From Eumeta japonica (Eukaryota; Arthropoda; Insecta; Lepidoptera; Psychidae): 64,000 nt of DNA. The number at the start of each line of letters is the position of its first letter. Position 1 is the stretch's first letter. This document shows positions 12,114 to 23,380 of this stretch, in pieces. The notes under the pieces were generated by a model. That model ran no database searches. It was not told the DNA's origin and saw only the letters and a program-made list of their open reading frames with translations. The position numbers and the translations under genes were made by a program. The DNA lies in NCBI GenBank assembly GCA_005406025.1, contig BGZK01000104.1:1-64000 (forward strand), read 5' to 3'.

Positions 12114-12302
12114 TAGTACTTGGCCCTCGCTAAGATACAAAAGACATTGTCATCAGAATCGGGAATAGAAATGGAGGAATTGAACTTGAACCGAGAATAC
12201 GCCGTACACGATATGATATCACGATTGCAGAATCGCAGTCAAGTGACGAGTGAAACTTTGCGACGAAGTCCAAAGAAGAGCTTTCGCTCGAGAGCGTGTT
12301 AG
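12114..12302 (+). CDS. Possible terminal coding exon of an unidentified gene
   Basis: A frame of about 60 codons runs from a TAG at 12114 to a TAG at 12300-12302. It lies in a patch with less AT bias than its flanks. The product is rich in Ser, Glu and Arg with an ordered look (ESGIEMEELNLNREYAVHDM, then SRLQNRSQ). It has no ATG at its start. The sequence 'tgcaccatag' just before it could be a splice acceptor, which would make this a last exon of a plus-strand gene whose other exons are elsewhere. I recognise no family. Amino-acid composition is the only evidence, so it could equally be a chance frame. Confidence 0.22.
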
Positions 12303-13375
12303 CCGCAATCAGATACTAGTACGATATAAATTACAAGTAATGACGGATTAAAATGTTATATATTAAACGGATAAAACGAAGAAAATAACTAAGCTCTGAG
12401 AAACCCGCAGCTTTCGTTACGGAGGGTTATAAAGCTTGTTGTAACAACAAAAGGGCGATAACGGGACACGGAACGACCCAAATAAACTATTTAAGATGGA
12501 TCGGAGTTAAGAGAAAAATTGCAGTGGATAATTAGTGATTGAATTTAATATTTGTATTTAATTCCAAATTGTTATCTTTTCAGAAATTATTTCCGCTTAA
12601 GCGTGGAGGTGTAGGTGCACGGTTTTGGTTATTACGATATCAGTTCGTTGAACTTATATAGGGATTAAATTATTTGACGTCAAAGCCCTTGTTTATCTTC
12701 AAATTTTGAGGTTATTAGAATATTCAAATTTCAACGTCCAGAACCAGTATGATGAATATCAATTATATCCAGCCAATTACAACAATTTTCATTAAACTAT
12801 AGAATGTAGATAAAGTTACGACAACACCTCTCCACTAACGTTATTTGGGTGCAGAGAACCGATTGAATGAATTGGCCAAGCTTTAGATTGTTCACCATAC
12901 GTTTAAAATTCTGACCGATAGTCCGATTTCAGCATAGTACTCATGCGATATGTTAAATTACATACTTTTATAATTTAAATTTCCGCTCTACTCAATTATT
13001 CATAAATAAACAATGTGATTACAGTTGAATATTTATACTAAGGGGTATAAATAAAAAGGACAAAGCAATCTTGTAATCTAGAACAAAAAAAGCATTTTGT
13101 GGGCCAGACGAACAATTTACGTAGCAGCTTTACGAACGATTTTCATTTAGTTTTAATAAAGAAATAATAATTAGATCATAGTTTGTACGTGGTGAATTTT
13201 AGTTTTTGTGTCGGGAATTTTGTCACCTCAGTCGCAAAGACATCGCCGTTCAACAAACACAAAAGACTCGGAGAACCCCACCCTGGCCCGACAGACGCAC
13301 TACCTAAATAAAATGCATAGGTCATTATTGCAATTGAATATTTTTGAGAATTGAGCATATGCAACTTTTCTTGAA
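12303..13375. other. Noncoding stretch
   Basis: No recognisable gene or repeat. If 12114-12302 is an exon, the first part would be its 3' untranslated region, but no AATAAA stands out close to the stop codon. Confidence 0.4.
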
Positions 13376-13379
13376 AGAC

Positions 13380-13545
13380 GCCAAGCAAGCTCGCTGGCCC
13401 AGTACCCCGGTCCGGTACAGGCCGGTGCCGCCGCGACGAACCTCGACGACGGCCGAGACCGACGGCTTAACGTGCTCTGCGACGCACGGAGCGAGTGCTT
13501 TGATTTGACTCGTTGTTCAATCACTCTTTGGAGGGTTCGAACTTA
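13380..13545 (-). mobile_element. Probable SINE fragment (GC-rich)
   Basis: On the minus strand the block starts with a B-box-like 'gttcgaaccctcc'. It then reads 'gagcacgttaagccgtcggt' and 'ctcggccgtcgtcgagg', which resembles the 'cacgttaagccgtcggtc' segment I recall in lepidopteran tRNA-derived SINEs. The A-box is not clear and the ends are not defined. A GC-rich regulatory island is the alternative. Confidence 0.4.
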
Positions 13546-13731
13546 TTATTTCATTTTAGTTTAGCAAAGCACAATAAAAACACAACGGCTATTTGTCACG
13601 ATAGAGAAAACGTGTAAATTTTATACATCGAGAATTAGTTCTTAACACCGTCGATATCAAACTCGTGCCGATTTGAGTGAGATTTAGAAAGAGTAGTGAC
13701 GTATAGAATCGCGAATAAAACCACAAAGGAG

Positions 13732-13756
13732 TGGTAGTGACGGAACGTCACTACCA
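13732..13756. repeat. Perfect 11-bp palindrome, 3-base loop
   Basis: TGGTAGTGACG is followed by GAA and then by the exact complement CGTCACTACCA. It is the first of three tight palindromes within 570 bp (see 13841 and 14268). No transposon ends are visible nearby. Confidence 0.85.
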
Positions 13757-13840
13757 TAAGCAGTTACCCAAATGAAAGTATCGGAATGCCGAAATAAGCC
13801 GTAGCTTTTCAATGCTCCATTCACATATATTCACACGATT

Positions 13841-13884
13841 TGAACAGCTGAATACGGTCTTAGCGAAACGTATTCAGCTGTTCA
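13841..13884. repeat. Perfect 16-bp inverted repeat, 12-base loop
   Basis: TGAACAGCTGAATACG at 13841-13856 pairs exactly with 13869-13884. The loop is GTCTTAGCGAAA. A 16-base perfect match at this spacing is not expected by chance in a window this size. It could form a hairpin in RNA of either strand. Confidence 0.88.
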
Positions 13885-14267
13885 CTTAACGAAAAATAAC
13901 TACTAAATAATTAATGAACCTGAAACTACGGAAACATCCGGTAGTCAGTAGTAAAATTTAGAACTAAGGTGGTTAGATTCAGCGACACATAAACAGCTAG
14001 ACACTATAATTCCAGTTTAAAATGCGTTCTTACGTTTGCTGCTCTAGGCACTGTGAAATTTTGCATATCGAAAACCAAAATAAACTTTAATATGGCTTGC
14101 AATGCTACTGGTCTTTTTGAATGTAATAATCAGATATACTTATGTACTTACCTAAAACAATGGATTCAGTGTAGTACAATATCAATCGTATTCAAAAGAG
14201 TTTTAAAATTAAAAGGTTTAATATATGATGATACTGTTCCAAGATATGATCCCAGAATGAGTCAACG

Positions 14268-14294
14268 TGAAGGACTTGAAGTTCAAGTCCTTCA
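14268..14294. repeat. Perfect 13-bp palindrome, 1-base centre
   Basis: TGAAGGACTTGAA is followed by G and then its exact complement. It overlaps the 3' end of a short, unrecognised open frame (14053-14301), which I do not consider a gene. Confidence 0.85.
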
Positions 14295-14301
14295 GTTTTA
14301 A

Positions 14302-15120
14302 ATAATGGAAAGATTGCGGGAACGTATATCCCATTAACGGGACTACATAAACCTAACTCGTACAATGTATGATTACTAAGTGCACTAGTGAATTAATATA
14401 CAATTCTTGAATACGTAAATAACTCGTCTTAGAAGATAACAACCGTAGTCCATTCAAAGGTTTTCATTTCTTTAATATTTTCTACGAGATAAAAACTTCT
14501 TTTTCTCTTTCTTTAGAAGAAAAAAAAACTGCCACGTTTTAACTTAGGCTACAACTTTGTATAGACTATTTTCGACTTTGTGACAACCTTGCTCGGGGGT
14601 GAACTTTCTGCGAAAATACTCATCCGGCCGCGACTAGCGATCCAGCTCAATGGAATTAATTTACTGGTATTATTAGGTTTGCCTACTATATTATTAGAAT
14701 ATATTTATAGGATCTATTATTAATATAGAAATAACATTGATATACCAACAAAAGGAACCAAGAAGTTGATTCGTATTTCCAACTTTTTTAATGTGAAAAA
14801 ATAAATATTGGTATTTTCATCGTTAAAGATTCACAGCAATAATTTCTATTTTAGAATCATTTAAATAGTACTTTGAGAGTTTTCAAGAATTACAAAGACT
14901 ATCATCGTTATTTTTCTTGATTCTGCTAGTGTAGCCATTGCCTCGTACTGTAGTAATATTACCTGAAACCAAAACAAAAAAATACGTTAAAAGGAATTAA
15001 AAAATTAAAAATAAACTAAACATTTGTAAATCTTCATTTTAAGTATTCCCCGATTCAAAAAGTAGGTTGAAGAGCACTAATATTGTGATAATCTAAACAA
15101 ATTCATATCTTTAAAAATAT
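14302..15120. other. Noncoding stretch
   Basis: AT-rich sequence with no recognisable gene, RNA or repeat apart from short A/T runs. Confidence 0.45.
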
Positions 15121-15129
15121 TTTGGCGAC

Positions 15130-15345
15130 ACATTTTCAAGTGCATTGAGCTCATTCATAAGGTACACCTCAGGATCTATTACATGTATTTTTTTGAGAAA
15201 CTTATAAAGATTGTATTGTATGCATCAACTTATTATATAACTATGCTAAATTTCAAGTCTGTGTCTAAAAATGCCTGTGTTAGACAGACGAACCAACACG
15301 TTAGTGATTCTTATAAGAGTTCCGTTTCGTCCTTTCTATATACGT
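15130..15345 (+). repeat. Dispersed lepidopteran repeat
   Basis: The text 'gtattgtatgcatcaactta', then 'aaatttcaagtctgtgtcta', then 'agacagacgaaccaacacgttagtga' leads to 'gttccgttt'. This order (hydrolysed 'agacagacgaacc' block, then 'ttccgttt') matches a dispersed lepidopteran element related in style to those at 22448-23380 and 25690-25850. It is non-coding. Confidence 0.55.
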
Positions 15346-15572
15346 AACTTAAAAATTTGTGTATAATGCCAAATACGAGTGTGGTTCGAGTTTGCTCGAG
15401 TTAACTTTAATTAAGAATTGTTACACGTACAAACAGGTTGCATTAAACACTTACCATATATACATTTTATATGTTTTTTAAGCGACAAACGACTATGCAA
15501 ACGGCCAGAGAATAGGTGATCACCGCCATCCATGAATACTCCAACGTGAGAGGAGTTCCTAATCGCTAGTGT

Positions 15573-15575
<3 letters not shown>

Positions 15576-15647
<72 letters not shown>

Positions 15648-15747
15648 TACACACGCATATATACACACATATACACATATACACAAAAATGTGTGTGCGT
15701 GCATGTGCGTGAGTGCGTGCGTGCGTGTGAGTGTGTGAGCGTGCACA
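15576..15747. repeat. Compound microsatellite (TA)n-(AC/AT)n-(GT)n
   Basis: About 33 TA units run from 15576 to 15641. Mixed acacatat repeats continue to about 15690, followed by a GT/GC-rich run to 15747. The TA part translates to YIYIYI on the minus strand, producing long open frames that are artefacts. The mariner transposase relic stops exactly where the GT run begins. Confidence 0.95.
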
Positions 15748-16332
15748 CTGAGCAGACTGTCTGGTTTCGGGATCATAACAGTAAATCGAGCTTTCATCTG
15801 TAACTATCTCGTATACAGCGTCTGAGTCACCACCGTTTCGCGGCCCCAATTGACTCGACGGAGTTTTTGAACTTCGGTCAAATTATGAGGTGTCCACAGT
15901 ACAAAGCGTCCTGACCATTAAATGTTCGTGAAGGATTTTATGCACTTGACTCATACCGATGCCTAAGCTTGTGCGAATCTGCTGGTAAGTAACTGTTTTA
16001 TCACTCTGTATCACGAACCGCACAGCACTGACGTTGTCGTCGGTCGTCGCTGTCGAAGGACGTCCCTCGAGCAAATCGTCAGTCAGGTTAGTGTGATCAC
16101 GTTTGAACTCGTTAAACCAGTTATAAACAGTGACAAAGGATGTAGCTTCATCATGAAAGGCCAACTGAAGTCTGATGTAACTTTCTTCTTGGCTTAAATG
16201 ACAATGAAAGCCATAGAAAATCAAAGTACGAAGATTTTCTCGCGTTAAATTCTTGTTGACGTTAGACAAACAATTTTCTTTTTGCGGCCAATTTGTAAAA
16301 ACAAATGACAGATGAATATGTACAATATACAT
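15748..16332 (-). pseudogene. Mariner transposase relic, 5' half only
   Basis: The minus-strand frame encodes the helix-turn-helix DNA-binding half of a mariner (IS630-Tc1-mariner) transposase. Visible landmarks are NLTRENLRTLIFYGF, LSQEESYIRLQLAF, the second HTH region EGRPSTATTDDNVSAVR and GIGMSQVHKILHEHL. A frameshift follows. The frame beginning near 15849 continues with GGDSDAVYEIVTDESSIYCY and DPETRQSAQ, the region of the first catalytic Asp. One residue of the usual TGDES motif is missing (TDESS). The protein then runs into the microsatellite; the second and third catalytic Asp regions are absent. Full-length mariners encode about 340-350 residues, so roughly half is lost. I found no clear terminal inverted repeat upstream. 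Confidence 0.9.
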
Positions 16333-17773
16333 AAAAAGGATGGCAAAGAGTCCAATTTTCTAAATTTGAATATGGTTTATTATTTTAAATTTCTAAGTGG
16401 CCAATTCTAAAAATTTTAAGTGTGACCTACGCAATGATGCATATTATAGAGAAAAGTATGGACATCATTAAAATACGTAATAGCATAATACACAAGGATA
16501 TTTCAAGGGCCGTGGCCGTGCAAATATATTAATTTCGGTCTAACGACACCCCAGCCAGTTTTCATGCTGAGCTTAGGTCACCTACAAAATTAGGGTTTCT
16601 ACTTAATACCTATTCGCTTGATAAGGTCGTGCAAAAACATGGTCGCGTGCGACCTAAAAATTATAAAGAAGCCTCCTTTACTTTAATACCTTTAAACGAG
16701 AGCAGGGTAATTTATTTACTACATGAATAGTGTTCATCATATTTCTTATCAATAGATCACCTTAATTTATGACGTAAAAAATGAAAGTAACAATTGCCCA
16801 TTTTATTGTACAGTTGTGTGTTAAATTGTTAAAAACAAAATTCATTTAGGATTAAAAAAAATAGTGTCTCAAACTACACGTAACTATTTATTATAACGAA
16901 TAATCCTATCGCAAATAATTAGTAAAATGTATTTATAGAGAGAAAACAAATATAATAATTTTTAATTCATGTCTAATATCCTAGTCTTAAATAGACTATG
17001 TTAGGTAATTATAATGCTAAAATTAAACGAAAATTTATCCTTTCTATCCGATTAATTGAAAATAAAGATCTAGTAAACAGATCTACGCTCATATAATTTC
17101 ATTACTTTGTCAAAGTGAAATTAAAATTCAAATATGAAATGTATATTTCAACCACATCGATAAACATTAATTAAGTTCTACATGATAAAAATAATTCCAA
17201 ATAACAAAAAAATAATAACACTCGCCAACTTATAACTTTCAAATAGAATTTACGGTTAAATTCATAAAGTAGGAGACACGCTCTCAGTAATTTCAAAGGG
17301 GCAAAACACAATGTTTTTCTAAGGATAGAACTAAATATGATTTCAAAACAATATGTTAATTTTAATACATTCGTTGTGGGAGTTCCATGTACCCCGCTTT
17401 GTTGTACATCGAACCCCTTAATTTATACAATCGACATCTTGTTTGAAATTCCATCGCTATTCCTACACGAGCCTGCGAAAATTGAAAATTATATTGCTAA
17501 TGAATTAAGCTATCTGATATTATACATATGTTTGATGAATCTAGACAAGCTCGACGTACCGATCATAATAGTGTTGTAAAGGTAAACAGAAAAACAATAA
17601 AAAATATGAATATATTCATTTCAAAACAATGTTCTTTAATTTTAAAAAGAATCATATTTATAAATGACAAACAAATGGCAAAAGTTTCCCTTTTGGGTCC
17701 CGTTTTACTTTAGGAGTTAAGGGGCAACAAAGATAATCTCTCAGTAGCGCAATATTGTACATTAGAAAAGTAC
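16333..17773. other. AT-rich noncoding stretch
   Basis: The part next to the mariner relic (16333 to about 16450) may contain its 5' untranslated end, but the terminal repeat could not be located. Beyond that I see no gene or repeat. Short frames near 17337-17713 are unrecognised. Confidence 0.4.
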
Positions 17774-17813
17774 AAATTATGTAATGTAAGTTTGAACTTA
17801 CATCACATAATTT
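17774..17813. repeat. Near-perfect 40-bp palindrome
   Basis: Two 19-base arms (AAATTATGTAATGTAAGTT and its complement) are separated by only TG and differ at one position. The centre is too tight for an RNA hairpin loop without opening a pair, but it is a cruciform-capable palindrome. Confidence 0.85.
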
Positions 17814-18055
17814 TTATACGTCACGTAAAATTAACACAAAAATACCAATTATTCCATAGTTACTAACATTTTCACTGTCTTTTTTTTACTATGCGGAATT
17901 TTAAAATGTAAATAATACACTAAAATAAGAAAGACTACACATTAAAAATATGCAAAGAATTTTCAAGTATGATTTTTGGTTTACGGAATCACCTGCAGTG
18001 TTAGTTTTCGTTTACGATTCAGCAGGTAATTAATGTTCATTTATTTATTTATAAA
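17814..18055. other. Noncoding spacer
   Basis: AT-rich sequence leading to the 3' tail of the RTE-type LINE. No feature is seen. Confidence 0.4.
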
Positions 18056-18905
18056 GCCGTTTTCTTCCTAATTCTCTACTTCTTTGGCGTATTTCCAAGT
18101 TCTAGTTATTATAGTATGTCTCGCGATTCGGTGTGCCTCTTGGCATAGACCTCCTCCAGCTCTCTCCACTGAGCTCTATCTTCTGCTACTCCGGTCAGGT
18201 GAGGTCCCAGGGTTAGGCGACTGTCGTCTTTCCATCTTGTTTTCGGACGCTCTTTCTTCTACAATCATCTCTTGGATACCATAAAGTTACTTGTTTACTC
18301 CATTTGTTTATTTTGTTACGTAGCATATGTCCTGTCCAACTCCACTTTAAATGATCTATATGAGTTATTATATCTAAAACTTTAGTTTTTATTCTTATTT
18401 CGGATTTTCTTATTTTGTCATTAAGCCTGAATCCCGACATGCTCCTTTCCATTGTCCTTTGTGTACTAGCTAGTTTTTCTCTTAGCTTGTCCGTTAAAGC
18501 CCATGATTCGCAGCCGTATGTCATACGCGGGAGGATGCTTTTGTTTTGCTTTTGTATTCAGTGACCAGTATTTATTCCATCCGCAAGCTATTTTTTTATT
18601 CATTTCTTTAGGCATAAAGTCCTTCGGGGATATAATTTGACCCAGATAAGCATACTCCTTCACATATTCTAAAATGTTTCCGTAAACCTCTATGTGACTT
18701 CTGAAGAGTTGGTCATCAATTTTGTTTTCTTTGCATTCATTACTAATCCTATATCTCTGCTTTCTTCCGCTATAGTTTTTAGCATGTACTCTTGTTTTCT
18801 GGGGTCTTCTTCTAACAAGAAAATATCATCAGCGAATCTCAGATGGTTCAGTAGACTACCGGTGATGTTGATGCCGTAGTTTCCCCATTTAATCTTCTTA
18901 ATTAT
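18056..18905 (-). mobile_element. RTE-type LINE, 5'-truncated reverse transcriptase tail
   Basis: The minus strand encodes the C-terminal third of a non-LTR endonuclease-reverse transcriptase. In order: LLNHLRFADDIFLLEEDPRK with the catalytic FADD motif near 18840, MNAKKTKLMTNS, YAYLGQIISPKD, WNKYWSLNTKAK, YGCESWAL, LKWSWTGHMLRNK, WYPRDD and, after a frameshift near 18240, WRELEEVYAKRH ending in a stop near 18107. The 'yLGQ', 'TYGCESWAL' and 'WtGHmLR' blocks are typical of RTE-clade elements abundant in Lepidoptera. The 3' end is followed by TAAA-type repeats (AAATAAATAAAT) at 18034-18056, as expected for RTE. The 5' end is lost near 18905. At least two frameshifts make it dead. Confidence 0.9.
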
Positions 18906-19216
18906 TAATGTTCATTACGACATTATAAATACATTTCACGGCACGCGTGTAGAGTGCATTCCAAATGCAGAATCGTTGCAGAAATCGCTTGTACACGTGC
19001 GTACAGACGTTATGCGTTCACAGATGGAAAGGTAATTGCAATATCGATGTTTCAGTCTGAAACGCTGGTTAGTACTTCCTGAAACTGTTGTAGTTTGGAT
19101 TTGCATAACAATATTTTAGATCCGCATTTCGCACAGATCTAAGCCGAAACGTTAGGAGGAAATGTCGAAATTTGAATTTACAAATAATTAACTATTAAGT
19201 AGAATACTACCCGTTT

Positions 19217-19267
<51 letters not shown>

Positions 19268-20460
19268 ATATAGTATAATGATGATGTATTATTAAAGTAT
19301 ATGGTTCGATGTCTGCATAACAAATTTGCATAGACTTCTAAAGCACTTATAACGTCAAAATAAGTTCAAATTACGAAACTAAGTTACAAACCTTACGTTC
19401 AGTAGTGCGGTACAACGTGTAAGTAAACTCGCAACACAACCAAAAGCTAATTATACAAAAGCTTAATTACTTTAGAAGGCTTTCTGTGGGCATTGTGCAG
19501 CTTGTATTATCTCAAACAGTCATCTCTTCGTACTGATGCTTTTTATTGGAGAATTAAGTGATGTACTGAACTCGATAGACCGAACGTGTATTAATAAATG
19601 TGAGACCGCATTTATATTATTACAAGCCTACAGTTATTAAGGAGACTAGTTTAATGTAAAATTTATACATTTCCGTAGAAAAAATTTATATAGAGGCTGT
19701 AAAATATTATTATAATAATATAATAAGTCAGTGTTTCAATTCACAAAGATGTAGCTGGTCAATTACGCTAACGTGAAATGATGCCAGTGTCATGTTGAGT
19801 CAGCTTTTTGACGTTTTTCCGATTATGCTAGCTAAGGTCATGACATAATGGTGGTATAACTATGTTCATTATGTTACACTTTTTGACGTTTGGAGAGTGT
19901 CAAAGCTCAATGTCAACTAAACTTTGATATTGTACGTGGTGTAAGTGATGCATTCACATTATTTCGTACTAAGTTTTTCTAATATGGTTCGTTTTGGATT
20001 ATTTTTGCATTTGAATCGTTGACCTTTGAGTGTAACTTTGTGCAATGTTAATATGACATGAAAATGATCTAACGTTACATCATATTCGTCAAAACATGAT
20101 ATTTGCATTGAATCATACTCGAGTTTAAAATTGTTCGTAAATAGAGTAATTTAGCAGCTAATTCGATGGACAATCGCATATGAATTTTTCAGGGTCATAA
20201 ACAAAAGATGCATTATAAAATTTGCTTGCAAGTAATCGTTTGATATAAGAATTTGTGATAACAAATTTCTCGCGGTGAAAATAGACTGAAAACACAGTTA
20301 AGTTCGTTCAAATTGGATACTCACAATTTCGTTCGGAAAATAACAATTTTTGGCAAACGCTGACACAAATATTTATTGAACTTGGTAAAAATATCAGTTG
20401 AGTATAATATATTAGAATAAACCAGGTAAAAAATATTGTACAGCGTTTAGGCAGCTCTTG
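18906..20460. other. Noncoding stretch with a (TA)n microsatellite
   Basis: A TA run lies at about 19218-19262. The stretch otherwise has no readable gene. Repeated 'tgacgttt' and 'atgtcaa' words occur at 19800-20100, but no repeat unit could be defined. Confidence 0.4.
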
Positions 20461-20464
20461 AAGT

Positions 20465-20600
20465 TATAAAATGTATTTATGGTTGAAAGGGAGTGTTCTT
20501 TAAGGACCGTCCAACGAGGAAGGGATTAAGGGGGCGGGGGGAAGGGTGTATTCATGGTGATCATCATGAACCCCCAAAGTCGCACTCATTCTTCAATCTT
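20465..20600. repeat. Possible terminus of a non-autonomous DNA element
   Basis: The text 'gggagtgttctttaaggacc' followed by a G-rich tract resembles the 'ggagcgtccataaaccacg' start of the block at 25288. These look like decayed copies of one dispersed lepidopteran element whose ends read 'ggagygttcattaa'. The evidence is similarity of about 20 bases and a shared G-rich continuation. Confidence 0.3.
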
Positions 20601-22445
20601 CAAATTGACATACCTCATAAAGATAGACAATTTATGAAAAATTTTTAAAAACTTATAGATAAATTAATAAGGAAATAAAAAAAGAGGTATACATGCGCGA
20701 TTTTTAAATTTACGCGATAAACGTTGATTTAAAAATCAAGTCCAAATATAGTATTATCTGGGATCAGGCAGATATAGCTCTCAAAGATATTTCAAATAAC
20801 AAAAAATGGGACTTCACTATATATTTCGTGGACAAACAATTTGTCCATTTTTGGTTTTAATGTTAATAGATGAGACTACGGTCGGCTAATTACGTATATT
20901 TATTTGGTCTCCGATTTATGTCTATTTAATGCATATGTCATTTCATTAATTCAAGTACTTCCAAATCAGATTTATTTAAAAAAAAGTGTAACACTATTAC
21001 CTTAATAAACTACCTACAATTTTTACTGAATCACTATTATTTTTTGTATACTACTTTTCGTTCTGAGTTCTGTCGTTCTTTCGTACTGTTTCGGTATTGC
21101 TAAAAGTGGCTTCTTTTGTGTATACACATATTCTAAAATAGAAAAAATTAAATTAATGCTTAATCCCTATGTAAGTAACAAACTCTAATTTTCTAATTGA
21201 CTTATTGCTGAAACTGTGACCCCCTCCTCGAATGCCGCGCCCGCGCCTGTCTTTAACTGCACAATTAAGTAGTTTATAGTATTTAAAACTTTAAAAGCTG
21301 TAAATTTAACCACCTCTCCACATTAACCTGTACTTTTTTCAATCTTAAACAACTTTCGCACGACTTAAACGTTCATTTAAACTCTTTTAGTACACGACCA
21401 CCAATATACCCTTTTCATTTCGGGTGTTTCGATAACAAAGTGACGTACAGACATATATTGGCTTAAAACAAGAAGGTTACGGGTTCGATTCGGACTACGG
21501 TAAGTAGATACCAAGGCAGTACCTACTTGCTTAGGTATTATTAACTTAATTATTATTAAACTAATCATTAACACCTACTAGGTAAGTAGGTGTTAATAAA
21601 TGAGTTTTATGTAAAATTCATCATGAGCTCCCCGCTTCTGATAGCACGTAAAGCCGTGACGGCGCTCGTCTACGGCCGCCGACCGGCGTCGGAAGTTCAA
21701 GCTCTTTAGTAAGCTCGAATGAAAAATAGAAAAAAATACCGTCGCAGTGTATGCCTCAAAAGCGGTTTTTACATCTGCTAAACTCTCATTAATGTTCATA
21801 TATGTACATATATATAAGAATTTAGCGGACTTAAAGACGTTGTGACTATGAAGATTTAAATTAGATAATTCATGTTTTTGTGCCTTTTCCACGTCAAAAT
21901 ACGCAATTAGTTAAGTGATTTTCACTACATCAAAAAGTTTCCGATATGGTGCTTTCGCAAAGTGCTGTCTAACTTCGCTATCAACAACGTGAACTAGTGT
22001 TCTATTCGATTTCGGTAACCATGCTCAAACAGCTCGTGTATATTCATCGGACGGTCGCCGCGGCCGCGACGGTCTTAGACGCGCCACACAAAAGGCGGTA
22101 CATATAACACGTCGCGCCCGACGCCGACGGACAGACGCGATAAAAGCGAATTAAAGCTTATTTATTATGTCGAGAAATTTTTAAAGATCCAATTTTTATG
22201 TTTCAAATATCTAAATATAATAGTGTCTGCCAAGAGACATTTACATGCGGTGTTATAAGGTTGTTTTAATTTGAATGCATTTTAATTTAATTTTTCATTG
22301 CTAAGTCAATAAAACTATAATGAAACATAAAATTTGTTACAATTAAAAATGCATCAATCCAATTATGCAATTATGTTTTAAGGATAAAAAACAAAGTGTT
22401 TTGCACGATCAATTAAATAAATAAAAACTCTTACTGGCTATGATT
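20601..22445. other. Noncoding stretch with a tRNA-like patch and a CpG-rich block
   Basis: A B-box-like 'gggttcgattcggac' lies near 21480 but no good A-box stands before it. CpG-rich patches at 21655-21700 and 22035-22140 carry no recognisable protein. The minus-strand frame across 21593-21892 is not recognised. Confidence 0.35.
21567..21597. repeat. Perfect 12-bp inverted repeat, 7-base loop
   Basis: ATTAACACCTAC pairs exactly with GTAGGTGTTAAT around the loop TAGGTAA. It is a further member of the short-loop palindrome set in this window. Confidence 0.8.
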
Positions 22446-22447
22446 TA

Positions 22448-23380
22448 AAAAAGTGCGAGACGGACTTGCGCACCGAGGGTTCCGTACTTGCTTGATATAT
22501 TAAAAAAATTATATTCATACATACATTTGCGTTTTCTTAGCACGAGCCTCTTTCACACTCAGCCGATTTTTATTTATTGTTTTCTTAAAGCTTGCTTTAT
22601 TATCATGCCAAGTTTAACGCTTGTAGAGTACTGTTAATAAAATAGAGCGAAAATAAAAACTGATACGCACTAAGTATGCACTCACAAATTTGTGTCAGTT
22701 TATACTGAACATTTAAACGAACCGAAACGAAGCGAATTAGACGTTTCTAATGGATTTCCCTGTAATCTATAAGTAAGGCACTATTTTTTGTATTTGTTTT
22801 AAAATATATTAAGCGCAGGAATTTTGAACACAAGAGGGGAATGGTCTATTTTTATCTATTTACTTAAATAACATCAAAAGTATTTAATTTAAAATTACAA
22901 GAATATATATTCGAGAACCTCACTATGGCGCATTCATTACATGTCACACGGTACAATTGAAAAAAATTTTTTCTCAATTTACCCCCCAAATTGATCTTTA
23001 CACTTAAAAATCATTTATTATTTATTATAGTTATTATACGTGTATCAATGGCAACTTAATCGTTCCAATAGATTCAGAGCAAACTGACTGTGGCAAACAG
23101 ACGGACAGATAGACAAATACACGAGTGATCCTATAGTAGGTGTATGTGAGCAACAGCCGGCCTGCTGTAAGATTTGATCCCGCCCGCGGGACATTTTGAA
23201 ATGTCTGATGTCTATTGCTAAAAATTATGAACACTACTTTAAAATGCACCTACTTTTAAACGCGGCCCGCGAACGTATTTGCACACTAAAGTTTGTCCCA
23301 CAATATGTCAAAGATTGCCCATATCTGCTATAAGGTTTCCTATTTTTTTTATTTAAAGCTACGGAACCCTAAAAAGACTA
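22448..23380 (+). repeat. Dispersed lepidopteran repeat with inverted 'gggttccgtac' ends
   Basis: It starts with 'agtgcgagacggacttgcgc' followed by 'gggttccgtac' near 22488. It ends with 'tacggaaccctaaaaa' near 23359-23374, the inverse of the start. Inside, 23090-23130 has the 'cagacggacagatagac' block. I recall this architecture as a very common lepidopteran repeat. The middle (about 22550-23030) is diverged or carries other sequence. No protein is encoded. Confidence 0.6.

Noticed and set aside
15411..15849. Minus-strand frames of 128 and 96 codons with long YIYIYI runs
   Set aside because: The repeats come from the TA/GT microsatellite; only the mariner catalytic piece inside one of them is real.
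18694..18879. Plus-strand 61-codon frame
   Set aside because: It is the complement of the RTE reverse-transcriptase region.
21430..21500. tRNA-like segment with 'gggttcgattcggac'
   Set aside because: No acceptable A-box at the right distance and no recognised SINE body.
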